From positions 14,255,592-14,319,591 of the forward strand of contig OX463862.1 in assembly GCA_949825065.1 (NCBI GenBank): a DNA stretch of 64,000 bases, in the 5' to 3' direction. Below are positions 10,443-20,126 of this stretch, piece after piece. Position numbers and translations under genes: made by a program. How positions within the stretch are numbered: position 1 is the stretch's first letter; every line of letters begins with the position of its first letter. The DNA comes from Odontocerum albicorne. Its lineage: Eukaryota; Arthropoda; Insecta; Trichoptera; Odontoceridae. The notes under the pieces were generated by a model, which was not told where the DNA came from, did no database searches, and saw only the letters and a program-made list of their open reading frames with translations.

Positions 10443-11581
10443 CAGTAATCCCTCGATTTTGCGGGCTTCGATTTAACGGACAAAATATCCGTTCCATATA
10501 TCATATGTGAAAATTAATACCCTGTTAATTTAACCGCTCGTAAACAATATTTGGCGCATGATTAGCACGTGATCACACAGCATCGCGCGCGGTGAAGATT
10601 TTTTACAGTGACTAAAGGAAGATAAAGATGACTGTGGGTATCACATCATAACTGAAAGTGAAATAGCAGATGAGGCTATGACTTTGGGAGATGAGGATGG
10701 AAGTGAAGATAATGAGAAAGAAGAAACAATACGTCCAAAAACAAAGTTATTAGTGATTAGATCGTATCTCGACGAATTAATCATACCAACTTACAGGACG
10801 AATATCATGGCTAAACACTCAGTCACGCGTGGTATAGAGATATTGAACTAACTGAATGACACTGTTGATATATTCTCGGCACCGCCTAGCAGTATGAGAA
10901 GAATCCTGGCTGATATTATTTCTAACGAATAAGCTAACGCTAGAAGCAAACCCTCTTTGTGTAACAGGAGAAATCCGTACATAGTGGATAAAAAAAATAA
11001 AAATAATAATAATAATGTATGTTGACAATTTATCACACAGCAAAACTCAGGTTTATTACACCCATTTTCGTAATTTTTGGGTGTTAATTATAAAAAAAAC
11101 AGTCGACTTCAAATGTTTAAACAAGACTTGATAGTTTTTTCAAAGCAGGATTACCTAAAGCAAGCTCCTTGACATCGGATATTAACGTTACGTCATAATG
11201 AGAGTATCTGGATCCGAATAAACAGTTTTTTTTTTAATTTAAAATGGTTTTGATTTTAATAACAATGTTTGTTTGTTTGGTTTAACATAATTAAAGTGTA
11301 TTTTCGAAAAAATGTTTATTAATTATTTCGATTGATATCACATACTTAATTATGGGTCTCAAAACTACGGTGACAATAACAATATATCTTTTCAGTTTTC
11401 GTATACGATATATTTAATTTTAATTACGCCAACGTATCTAAAAAAGTAAAAACAGGTTAACTAACTAATTTGTATTTTTTTTAACATACGAATTCGGAAA
11501 CCCCACTTAATATATAACGGATCTTCGGCTTTAACGAACATCCCCTCGCACGAATTAGTCCGTTAAATCGAGGGTTAACTG
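10443..11581 (+). mobile_element. pogo/Tigger-like DNA transposon, decayed
   Basis: About 1.14 kb, bounded by TA on both sides, with inverted ends: left CAGTAATCCCTCGATTTTGC ... TTCGATTTAACGGAC, right GTCCGTTAAATCGAGGGTTA...ACTG. A CAG...CTG terminus with TA target duplication is typical of the pogo/Tigger group. The interior holds a short coding remnant. Much shorter than an autonomous element. Confidence 0.7.
10600..11030 (+). pseudogene. Tigger-type transposase C-terminal remnant
   Basis: Translation around 10610-10740 gives EDKDDCGYHIITESEIADEA followed by an acidic run (GDEDGSEDNEKEET), then LDELIIPTY and HSVTRGIEILN. This resembles the acidic tail after the DDE domain in pogo/Tigger (jerky-like) transposases. 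No catalytic residues remain, and stops occur at about 10848 and 10930. The assignment is a family-resemblance judgement. Confidence 0.45.
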
Positions 11582-12012
11582 TACTTAATTATAAGTTTTT
11601 CGTTCACTCTAAAAGTCCTCTTTAAAAAAGTTGGAAATAAAAATGAATTAGAAAATAAACTGATAGGAAAATAACGACCCCCTAATTGAGAAGCACTTTA
11701 AAAGAGGGTCTACGATAACATTTCTCTCTTATTTTAAAGCGAATGGAAAGAACTTTTCTTTATAAACTGGCTCTAGCCCACAAACTCATCTTCTTTTGGT
11801 GATGGCATCCTTTTAAGTTTGGTTCTTTGATGTCGCTCTTTCATATAACTCTTTATGGTCAGTGCATCTCAAATATTTATGCAGCGAAAGTCTATTGTTC
11901 AACCTCCTTTCAGTAGACAAGATAAAATAGGGTGGAGATTGAAATTAAAAGTCGACTTCATATAAGCATATCATCACGCCATTTCCCTTTTGGGGTATGC
12001 GAGGCAGTTGGC

Positions 12013-12081
12013 GTCCATGGTCTAATGGTTAGCATTCATGTTAAGCAAGTGGGCGTCCTAGGTTAGATTCCTAGCGGATTC
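12013..12081 (+). other. tRNA-like sequence (SINE head or tRNA pseudogene)
   Basis: GTCCATGGTCTAATGGTTAG resembles an A-box/D-arm, and CTAGGTTAGATTCCTAG forms a 5-bp T-arm with 7-nt loop. The acceptor ends pair poorly (TCC/GGA only), arguing against a functional tRNA. No LINE-like tail was recognised downstream. Confidence 0.4.
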
Positions 12082-12128
12082 ATTTCCGGATTGGTTTTAC
12101 TTATAGGTCATATAACATCGAAATTTAC

Positions 12129-12652
12129 GTTTTTCTGTAGCCTTAAGGCCGAGGCCACACCAAAGTGCTTCGTTAGGTGCTAAGCTAGGTTTTACGTGAC
12201 TCATATACTAGGTAACTTCATGCCTGACCACACCAAAGTGCTACGCACAAATTCATTTGACAGTTGGAAGCGGTTGAGTCAACACACGATGTCACTCTCA
12301 AAACTAACCAATTTCATTACAACTTACCATCTTTATTTACTTTCTGTGCAACTTCATTCCAAAGTGATTTTATTGCAGTTACATTTTTTCTATAATTTGC
12401 TCGATGGGTTCCACAAAGGCTCCCTTTTATACACAGCTGTCATTAACACTTCCGTCATCTTGTAAATTAACCAACACGTCTGTTCGCTAGGAGATTCACT
12501 CGATGACTAATCGTCATGCAACGTGGCGCGAAGCGTGCAGTGTGGCCACTGCGATAGTATGCGGTACGTTGATTCGCTAGGATATGTCGCCTAACTCATG
12601 ACATAGCTCTAAGCATCAAGCGAGGCTCCTACCTGTGTGACCGAGGCTTAAG
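12129..12652 (-). mobile_element. PIF/Harbinger-like element, non-autonomous
   Basis: About 520 bp with similar inverted ends: left CTTAAGGCCGAGGCCACACC, right (reverse complement) CTTAAGCCTCGGTCACACAG. Ends of this TTA(A)-GGCC...CACAC kind are usual for PIF/Harbinger-type insect elements with TTA/TAA targets. The only coding trace is a MADF-type exon on the minus strand, consistent with the second (Myb/MADF) ORF of such elements. Confidence 0.5.
12328..12458 (-). pseudogene. MADF/Myb-like exon remnant with splice donor
   Basis: From an ATG at 12458 the minus strand reads MTEVLMTAVYKREPLWNPSS, then a frameshift near the AAATTATAG stretch, then NYRKNVTAIKSLWNEVAQKV and NKDG, ending at a consensus donor (G|GTAAGTTG, intron from 12327). 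The W...S...Y......W.EVA pattern is that of MADF domains (DNA-binding, Myb-like). One frameshift disables it; in an intact relative the domain would continue in the next exon. Confidence 0.5.
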
Positions 12653-12869
12653 TAAGTTATCATACATTATTGGAATAGCAAAATCTAGTTTGACAAAAGT
12701 ATGGATTAAAAAATAAGTCTCAAATATTTTACATAGCATTGTATGGAGTGAAAATATGGATGATAAGAAAGAAGACAAGAAACATGGTTGATGATTTCGA
12801 TATTTGGTGGTGGGGGTGGATGCTTCTTATTTAATGGACAGCAAGGCTTACCAATGTATCTACCATCCA

Positions 12870-13180
12870 AGAATTGAAGATTTCCAAGTGACTTTTGACT
12901 GCCAGAAAGAATGATGAAAGTCTGGAGAAGCTGGTGATCACAAGGATAGTTAAGGGAAGACGAGCAAGAAGAAGGTGACCTTTGAGATGTTTGGATATCT
13001 CTCTGCAGCGCTGCATTCAACATGATCTAGAATCAGAAGGGATGAAGATAGGTGGTGCGCCGAGTTCAAGACACTGCAGAAGATCAAGACGCTTACATTG
13101 ACCACGCGATGAAAAAGAATACCATAAATTATTATAGCGCTATTAAGTAAGACACAAATATCCATATATAAAAAAACTCC
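12870..13180 (+). pseudogene. RTE-type C-terminal fragment
   Basis: Translation includes ESLEKLVITRIVKGRRARRR and DISLQRCIQHDLESEG, corresponding to the basic (G+R)xRARGRSPxRWxD tail of an RTE-type LINE. The same family recurs at 25966-26165 (GTCTGGAGAAGCTGGTGATC) and 54500-54940. Multiple stops and indels. Confidence 0.6.
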
Positions 13181-13304
13181 ATGTGACGAAAGACTGCTGA
13201 AGATCAAACATGCCGATCGTCTTAGAATTTTAATTTCCTTGCCGTTGGAATTCTGAGTTTAATATGTCAATACTGTGTGCTTGCTGAAGTGCAACAGCTT
13301 ATCA

Positions 13305-14005
13305 CTGTTGTTGGGCCTCGTAGTCGAGGATCCCCTTATCATTTCAACATCGAATTAGTCGGAAAGCGAAGTTGTGGGGTGGAGTTTTCTGTTAAGTAAA
13401 TGAGCCGTTGTATATTGGCGAACTCGGGCACATTGCTGTATTGCATATTAGCAAGTTGCTGTATTGCATATTATCTCTTGCTGTATTGCATATTAGCAAG
13501 TTGCTGTATTGCATATTATCTCTTGCTGTATTGCATATTAACAAGTTGTATTGCATATTATTTCTTGTTGTATTGCATATTAGCAAGCTGCATTGCATAT
13601 TATCTCTTGCTGTATTGCATATTAGCAAGTTGCTGTATTGCATATTATCTCTTGCTGTATTGTATATTAGCAAGCTGTATTGCATATTATCTCTCGCTGT
13701 ATTGCATATTAGCAAGTTACTGTATTGCACATTGCTGTATTGCATATTAGCAGCCGTTACATATTAGCAAACTCACCAGGCACATTGCTGTAGATGACAC
13801 ACCGAAGTGAGACGATCGGAGTACACTGACAAGTTTTTTTCTCTCTGAAGAATATATATGGCTGAAGTCATAAGTATTCTTATATCCTCGAATATTAGGC
13901 GGAAATATACCTGCGTCTTTCGAAGGGAGAAGTACTACATGGAGTTCGAACCAAGGGCCTATCGCACGAAAGTCCAATGCGTTACCGCGCGGCCATACAC
14001 CGCAA
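13305..14005 (-). mobile_element. SINE C copy expanded by a minisatellite
   Basis: On the minus strand: tRNA-like head (GTATGGCCGCGCGGTAACGC; B box GGTTCGAACTCC), SINE C body to about 13770, then a tandem array replacing the normal body end, and finally the RTE-type tail (GGGGATCCTCGACTACGAGG, 13310-13340). The head is the best preserved of the SINE C copies. Confidence 0.7.
13431..13765. repeat. Minisatellite, ~22/46-bp units
   Basis: About 15 copies of a short unit containing TGTATTGCATATTA, alternating between TAGCAAGTTGC and TCTCTTGC versions so that a higher-order dimer is visible. Several frames on both strands are open through it (100-119 codons) because the unit lacks stops. These are not genes. 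Confidence 0.9.
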
Positions 14006-14499
14006 CAGCGTATACACCATGAACTAATACAAACACGGGCGTCTTTCATCATCTACAAGGTGGCTAACAACTATAATCATTACGAGAGATTGCCTCAGTC
14101 AATTGTATCAAAGGGAGTAGGCAAAGGGGATGAATCTCCGCGCCTTCCTTTCCACGAAAATACATTTATCTTTTTTACACCTGTTTCTAATTCGTCTTAT
14201 TGGTCCTTCAGTTAAATTATTTAGATATACTCGTATTTGTGCATAAATACTATCACGGCCTTTACTTGTCGGTGTAAGCAGAAAGGAGAAAGCGCCAGAA
14301 GTTTTGTTTTAATCAGTAGTTGGTCGTTGAATCATTTATCTATTGTTAATTAATCTAAACTAATTGTCTCAATGTATTAATAACATCGTAGTATTTAATT
14401 AAATTAAAGTGGCAATCTCTTCTAACCTGACACAAAGATATAAAAGTAATCTAAGTGAAAAACAAACTGAAATTCTTTTTCTTCTTCCTGGCACTGTCC

Positions 14500-14690
14500 C
14501 AACTCATTGCCTAGGCTGTTGGGGTCGGCTCTTTTCGTTCTCAGGCTGTATATTCTTCGGTTCTAGGTGTTGCTTTCATCTAGGCCGTTTCTCTGCAGGA
14601 TTTTCGAGCATTGAGTCATCCACGAGTTCTTTGGTCTTCCTCTGGACGGCTATCGAGGAAGATCCACAGACATTGCCTGATTTAAAGAAA
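14500..14690 (-). pseudogene. RTE-type C-terminal fragment (same family as 40815)
   Basis: Minus-strand text contains GGCAATGTCTGTGGATCTTC, CCAGAGGAAGACCAAAGAAC and GAGCCGACCCCAACAGCC, matching GGCAATCTCCATGGATCTTC ... GCTGACCCCAACCGTC at 40815-41120. Translates to the RGRPKNSW and TKRADPN segments of an RTE-type LINE end. Confidence 0.65.
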
Positions 14691-15030
14691 AACAAACTGA
14701 AATTGTTTAAAAAAATTAGGATTCAACCTAATTTGAACGTGTAACCACCGGGTTAGAAGGCACACAATACGTTCTACAAATCACGCAATAGAGGTCAGCC
14801 TATAATTCTTTCCTTCATTGTAATTATACTTATTACATCTGTCTGCAACAAATTATTATCCATAATCCCTTCAATTCTTATTTAACCATGCATTGTTATA
14901 CCAGGTTTTTTTTTGCAACACACAAGTTTTAATTAATAACAAAAAATAACACAGTATTCCAAGTACTCACACTATATATTCGCATATAACAATATTTTCA
15001 AAATTTAATCAACACCACAAATGAGTTTTT

Positions 15031-15836
15031 TTGTATACACGTATACTCGTACAGTCTCTGCTCTTTCCGATTCTGGACTATGCGGACGTATGTTACTTGG
15101 ATGTTACAGAGGAACAGCTGGACAAATTACAGCGTCTTCAAAATGTGTGTCTAAGATTTATTTTCAACCTACGAAAGTACGATCATATAACTTCATACCA
15201 GAAGGCATTGAACTTGTTGAATGTTAGAAATAGACGCCAAATTTACATACTGTCTCTATTGAATAATATCCTTAACTGTCCCGCCGCACCCTCTTATCTC
15301 GCCGAAAATTTTCAGCGTCTTTCCAATCATGGCTTAGCGCTACGCTCAAACAGAGATTGTTTATTGACCTTTCCAGTTCATCGCTCTTCTATCTTTACGT
15401 CGTCCTTTACTGTCCATGCAGTGAGACTCTGAAAGCAGTTACAAACCAATATAAGACTCGCTCCGTCCTTGGCATGCTTTAAAAAGCGACTGAAAAAACT
15501 CTTAATTTCTAGTCAGTAAAATAACGTGTTTCATTCCTGATTTTTCTTTTCCTTTCCTCTCCACCATCCTTTCCTTTCCTTTTGATTGATAATATCTCAC
15601 TTTATTTGAAAAATAATGTTCGGGTGATTGTCCGTCTTTGTGGGATTCGTGGGCATGTTCTCGCGTATATGTTTATGGATTTCGTGGGGATGGATAGTCA
15701 TTTGAATGATTTATGCGATCACGTAACTTGCTTCATTTACTTTTGTCTGGTTGGTTGGAAGAGATTGCCACCTGGCAATAAGCCCGCCAGATTGTATTGC
15801 AATAAAAGTGTTAAATAAATAAATAAATAAATACTC
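15031..15836 (+). mobile_element. LINE B copy, best-preserved C-terminal coding region
   Basis: Contains a 133-codon frame (15031-15432) with FPILDYADVCYLDVTEEQ, LDKLQRLQNVCLRFIFNL, SYLAENFQRLSNHGLAL and TFPVHRSSIFTSSF. This is the region after the RT domain in CR1/Jockey-type LINEs. A stop (TGA at ~15430) replaces the W expected before NQLQTN-like sequence; the frame then continues as TNIRLAPSLACFKKRLKKLL. The 3' UTR ends in GTTAAATAAATAAATAAATA. The RT domain itself is missing by 5' truncation. Confidence 0.8.
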
Positions 15837-15899
15837 GTATATATGTACTTAAAAAAGCTAGGATAGTACCTATACTGGAGTATTTTAATTGTAACGAGT

Positions 15900-15970
15900 G
15901 GCACGTGCCCGTTAAAAGGTATGCATGACGTTTCGAGAGGCGTCGTGCTCCCCTCTTCAGATGGCACGCG
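15900..15970 (-). ncRNA. Candidate hammerhead ribozyme, Penelope-like type
   Basis: Minus strand: CGTGCC then AT (stem I 5' strand), CTGAAGA (15960-15954), an AGAGG/CCTCT-type stem II with GC-rich loop, GAAACGTC (15934-15927; GAAA core, palindromic ACGT as dimer stem III, cleavage C), then AT and, after an internal loop, GGCACG pairing back to CGTGCC. The core matches CUGANGA...GAAA...UH. A small frame across it (15811-15999) is incidental. Stem II overlaps the core in one pairing choice, so activity is uncertain. Confidence 0.4.
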
Positions 15971-16214
15971 GCCATCGTCAGGCACAACAATGTAGCCATT
16001 ATAGACCCGCGATAATAGAGTTAGTGGGAGATTTGAAAGGAAAGTGGACGTATGCTGGTGTTAAGGCGATGATAGAGTTTTTTATGTTTGTAAATATTAA
16101 AAGTAATATTAAGTTACAAAAAGAAAACTACTTATTGTATTTTTTTTTTTGATGAAATTTTACATCTTTTTCATGAACTTATAGATGATGATTTAATTTT
16201 TTATTATATCTGTA

Positions 16215-16380
16215 TCCATACCATCAAGCTATTTTCCTGTTGGGGTAGACAGAGAGAATAGAACGCCAAAATTTCATATTACGACATACTTCCTCTACGT
16301 GTATACATATCATTCTGTTTATTTTACTCTTTACCTTTCCTTTTTTTTCAATTTGATTCACTTGATCTAACTATACTTAA
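16215..16380 (-). mobile_element. RTE-E 3'-end fragment
   Basis: Plus text TTTTCCTGTTGGGGTAGACA, GAGAATAGAACGCCAAAATT and GATTCACTTGATCTAACTAT is the reverse complement of the RTE-E C-terminal coding end. It abuts the LINE A tail fragment beginning at 16383. Confidence 0.6.
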
Positions 16381-16402
16381 AAAAAAATGATTGTGTGCGG
16401 TA

Positions 16403-16410
16403 TACGAGTA
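16403..16410. other. Putative Minos-type excision footprint
   Basis: TACGAGTA. The two sister LINE A copies read GCGGTATATTGTGGG (21316 and 27266 regions), whereas here it is GCGGTATACGAGTATTGTGG: a net +6 bp, that is CGAG flanked by duplicated TA. This is the form expected when a Tc1-group element with CGAG termini, such as Minos, excises. Confidence 0.6.
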
Positions 16411-16596
16411 TTGTGGGATGAATGTTTTGGTATGTCTGGAGTGATGAAGTGTGAGGGGTTTAATTTTGCGTGATGTATACAAATGTAATGGAGGGTCACT
16501 GTTTGTCAAGTTGATGAGAATGTGCAACGGGGGTTTATATAATCAAAAATCGGAAAAAAAAAAAAAAAAGTATGGACTTATTTTCTCATGCCATAT

Positions 16597-16854
16597 CGCC
16601 TGTTGAGAATCATAGTGGCGAAACTACAATAAAAAAATAAATTTTCGAGTTAACACTTCCAAATGCCACTAAAATGACTCATTTTTTACGTGCGTAAGCG
16701 GCGAAAGTATATTTCAACTCCTTGCCGCTTCAAGGAGTTGAAATATACTTTCGCCACTTACGCACGTAAAAAAGGAGTCATTTTAGTGCCATTTGGAAGT
16801 CTTAACTCGAAAATTTATTTTTATAAGTTTCGTCACTATGATTCTCAACAGGCG
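16597..16854. mobile_element. Near-perfect foldback (palindromic) element
   Basis: 258 bp made of two inverted arms of ~126 bp with a 6-nt centre (CCGCTT at 16725). Outer ends are CGCCTGTTGAGAATCATAGT and its complement. It is flanked by ATAT (16593-16596 and 16855-16858; equivalently TA duplications), and its removal restores the LINE A 3' UTR sequence. Arms differ only at a handful of positions, implying a young insertion or recent arm homogenisation. Confidence 0.85.
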
Positions 16855-17109
16855 ATATGCCTTCAGTGAGATACCAGTCAAAAGCCTAGTTTACTGGGGA
16901 CACGACAAATGAAAGGCAACAAACCCAGATTCATTAAAATTGTGTGTTCAAATTAAATTACCTGTTGTTTTTTCGCAAATTATGTATATTTCTTGTCATG
17001 TGTAAAACAAATAAATAAATAAAATAAATACTTTTCTCAGTCGTCCTCAATCACAACTAAAATTTATGCTTACGTTAGAAATTCGTTAAATCAGTAATTT
17101 GTCACCACG

Positions 17110-17440
17110 ATTTTTACTATGTACTTCCTTCGCTTCCTAATTCTCATACAGTTATTTCTGTTTCTTTTCCTCCAAATCTTTGCTTCTTTCAACATTTCAT
17201 TCAGCTTATCTAACGATACTTTTTCTCGATCTTCGTTTACTACGACTCTCCCTCACCTTTGCATTGTATCAACCCCCTCAACGTGTTCTTTTTCATCCGT
17301 TTTAATTCGCACACATCTTTAATAACTAAATTTCTTATTCTACCATACGTCGCATTCTTTACTGGATTTAAATAATAGTTTATGTCCACGTTTCACTTCC
17401 TTTATTTATATTGGTTTTTACCCATTACTTTTGCGAGCTC
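17110..17440 (-). mobile_element. Possible RTE-E coding fragment
   Basis: Pyrimidine-rich plus strand with CTTTGCATTGTATCAACCCC and TGTCCACGTTTCACTTCC resembles text upstream in other RTE-E minus-strand copies (compare CCACGTCCACGTTTCACTACC at 23.9 kb). Weak; could be unrelated AT-rich DNA. Confidence 0.3.
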
Positions 17441-17562
17441 TATGACAAAGATGATTTCATACAAATTAATATTTTTTTCCCACGCAAGTGTTGCACTAAT
17501 AATTAAATTTAATTAATTGCGTGTGAACATTTTTTACTTTTCATGCTGTTTTCATTTATTAT

Positions 17563-18089
17563 TAAGGGTCCTTCAAATTGAGCGGTTTTTTTAAATTCTT
17601 AAATAAAACAGTCAATTTGCTTTGATTTCAAAAAAACTTTTTATAGGTCATAAAAGTATAATGTATGACATTTAAACACAAAAAACAATATCCGCCAAAT
17701 GTCCACCTCTTGCAGCTCTACATACGTCCACTCTTTTGTTAAAATTTTCGATGACATTTTGTTATACCTAATTACGGTTCTAACTCACCAATAACGCGAA
17801 TAATTTCGTCCTTCAGCTCAGGAATTGATTGGGGGTCATTCTTATAGACCTGGCGTTTCACGTAACCTCAGAGAAAACAGTCCAACGGTGTCAGATCACA
17901 TGATCTTCGTGGGCAATTAACATCACTGTTTCCGAAGATTACAATACATAAAATAATTCAACAATTTGAACGCGTTGTTGTATTGTACATTACACTTCTC
18001 AAATGTCACAGGACCCAGGCAAGTTCGCGACGCCATCTGTGTTTTATCGAAGAATTAAAAAAAAACGCTCAATTTGAAAGACTCTTTTC
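17563..18089 (-). mobile_element. Internally deleted mariner-like element, copy 1
   Basis: About 527 bp with ends GGGTCCTTCAAATTGAGCG and (right) CGCTCAATTTGAAAGACTC. The minus strand encodes the start of a mariner-like transposase followed directly by its C-terminal part, SCDLTPLDCFLWGYVKRQVY and SIPELKDEIIRVIGELEP. The catalytic core is deleted. Sister copy 30941-31499 has the same deletion, so this is an amplified non-autonomous family. Confidence 0.75.
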
Positions 18090-18107
18090 ATTGATAGTTT
18101 TTTGTCC

Positions 18108-18590
18108 TCTCTACCTATCCCGATAGGGAAATGACGTGAGGGTATGTATATTGAGAAAGATATATGTATTCTGAATAGTTAGTTGTATTTTGAAAAATGT
18201 TGATACTTAATCTTTTATTTTATGATTGTAATTGTTTTTTTTTTCATTGTTTTCCGGAATTAAGTGATAAGGGATGAATGTGAACTTAAGTGTTGAGTAA
18301 AACGAAAGAGTATTTGTAAAATAAAAATTAAGAAAAACAAAAAAAAAAAAAAAGATATATGATGAAAAAAATGTGAGTGAAAGGCGTGTGAGAGAAATAC
18401 CAAGAAAAGTATGGTTGGATTAAGTGAATGGTATTCTGAAAGAAGTAAACGTGAAAAGTCAGAGAAATCGTGGAAGATGTATGGATGATGAGGTTAAAAA
18501 CTTGTGTCACGATAGGAAAATATGTCGCTCTGTCTTCTCTGCCTGCCCCAACAGGTCAATGGCGTGATGATATGTTTATATGTATTCTGT
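18108..18590 (+). mobile_element. RTE-E C-terminal/3'-end copies
   Basis: Short 3' terminus at 18108-18150 (TCTACCTATCCCGATAGGGA) followed at ~18250-18590 by a longer degenerate copy: AAGTATGGTTGGATTAAGTG (the LDQVND segment), AGTCAGAGAAATCGTGG, and the end GCCCCAACAGGTCAATGGCG. An A-rich run sits at 18338-18352. Confidence 0.6.
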
Positions 18591-19400
18591 TATGAAAAGA
18601 AAACGTCAGAGTGGTTTACTGTAACAATAAACAAATTAATACATTACATGCCGACTTGGAGTACTAACCATGTTTATTTGAAAACTTATACTGTTTATTA
18701 AAATAAGGTGAAAAAACACACGTGTACAGATATATTTTTGCTAATATATTTTCCTTTTCTCTCTCCTCCACATGAGCAAACCATTTGCAACTTAGTGACT
18801 GGTGAGTGTAGTGTTTATATTTTTTATGTTTATTTTGGCAGAAGGTGATTTTCGATCCTTCAGTTATTAGCTTGCCACGTGACTGGCACGTGGGAGAGCA
18901 AAAATAACATCCACGTAAGTCCAGTTCCCTGTTATGTGGCTGACGTGTAATCCATTTTTTTTAAATATATATACTCGTATATAATATACATTTTGTAAAT
19001 AATTTCCTGAACTTAGGGGGATGTTATTCTACTGTTTTTTTATCCTAAGTTTAATTTTCATTTGTGATTTGTCCTAAAATAAAAAATATAAAATGACAAT
19101 ATATATAGCGCCGTTTAGAGAGCAGAATCTCCTCAAGGGCGCTCTAATTCAGGATTCGAACCCACTATTTATGAAAGACCAAAAATATTACAAAATAAAT
19201 ATATAAAATATAAACTGAGTAATAGAAAAGAAGGCAGTGGCTGCGGTCATTAGATTAGGGGCTTCCTCGCATCTGTATATATTCTGGAAAACAATTTTGG
19301 TAATAAAACCGCTAAAAACTTACCAAGAAAAGACGAACTACGAAGAAACCTTTGTAGATCTCGCGGTATGGTATAGTTACACATCTGACTTAAGGTGTGG
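18591..19400. other. No gene; paired CACGTG motifs
   Basis: AT-rich, unrecognised. Two CACGTG E-boxes lie 5 bp apart at 18876-18881 and 18887-18892. A tRNA-like fragment GGCGCTCTAATTCAGGATTC at about 19138 resembles one at 38105. TACTCGTA occurs at 18972-18979. Confidence 0.35.
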
Positions 19401-19401
19401 T

Positions 19402-20126
19402 GTAATTTATGTGTGAAGTGTTCATGTGTATCCCCTAATGTACGAGATATTCTATTTTATTTTTATGTTGTATTGTTGATTACGTTTGTTGTATATTGGC
19501 ATGTTTAAACATAATATCTTGAAAGATATATGTAATTTATGTGTGAAATGTTCATATGTATCCCCTTACGAGAGATTCTATTTTCTTTTTAAGTATATTG
19601 TTGATTACGTTTGTTGTACATAAGTATGTTTAAACATTATATCTTGAAAGATATATGTAATTTATGTGTGAAGTGTTCATATGTATGCCCTTACGAGAGA
19701 TTCTATTTTCTTTTTAAGTGTATTGTTGATTACTTTTGTATTACATTTGTATGTTTAAACATCATATCTAAAAATAAGTATCTAATTTATGTATGTGTGA
19801 AGTGTTCACACGGAACCCCTTACGAAGGATTCTATTTTCTTTTTAAGTTGTATTGTTGAATACGTTTGTTGTACATTAGTATGTTTAAGCATAATATCCA
19901 GAAATAAGAAGGTAATTTATGTGTGTGTGAAGTGTTCACATGTAACCCCTTAAGAGAGATTTTATTTTCATTTTTAAGTTGCATTGTTGATTACTTTTGT
20001 TGTACATTAGTATGTTTAAACATCATATCTAGAAAGATATATGTAATTTATGTGTGAAGTGTTCATGTGTATCCCCTTACGAAGGATTCTATTTTCTTTT
20101 TAAGTTGTATTGTTGATTACGTTTGT
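19402..20126 (+). repeat. Satellite of ~125-131-bp units
   Basis: Five to six tandem units; the anchor TAATTTATGTGTGAAGTGTT recurs at about 19402, 19532, 19658, 19783, 19913 and 20044. Units contain TATGTTTAAACATAATATCT and TTCTATTTTCTTTTTAAG. The array resumes after the LINE A insertion at 21676 (ACATTAGTATGTTTAAACAT). Confidence 0.9.

Larger units (their letters stand above)
16383..17034 (+). mobile_element. LINE A 3' UTR fragment split by a foldback
   Basis: Matches the LINE A 3' UTR at 21305-21675 (GATTGTGTGCGG; GTTTGTCAAGTTGATGAGAA; GGCAACAAACCCAGATTCAT; TGTATATTTCTTGTCATGTG-like) and ends in an (AAAT)n tail. A 258-bp foldback is inserted at 16597. Relative to the sister copies it also carries an extra CGAGTA after GCGGTATA (octamer at 16403-16410). 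Confidence 0.8.

Noticed and set aside
12013..12081. Functional tRNA gene
   Set aside because: T-arm and D-arm are recognisable but the acceptor stem pairs poorly; more likely a SINE head or pseudogene.
13431..13765. CRISPR-like regular array
   Set aside because: Repeats are contiguous with no unique spacers, in a eukaryotic context; it is a minisatellite.
13392..13767. Frames of 116-119 codons on both strands at 13.4-13.8 kb
   Set aside because: All are produced by the stop-free minisatellite unit.
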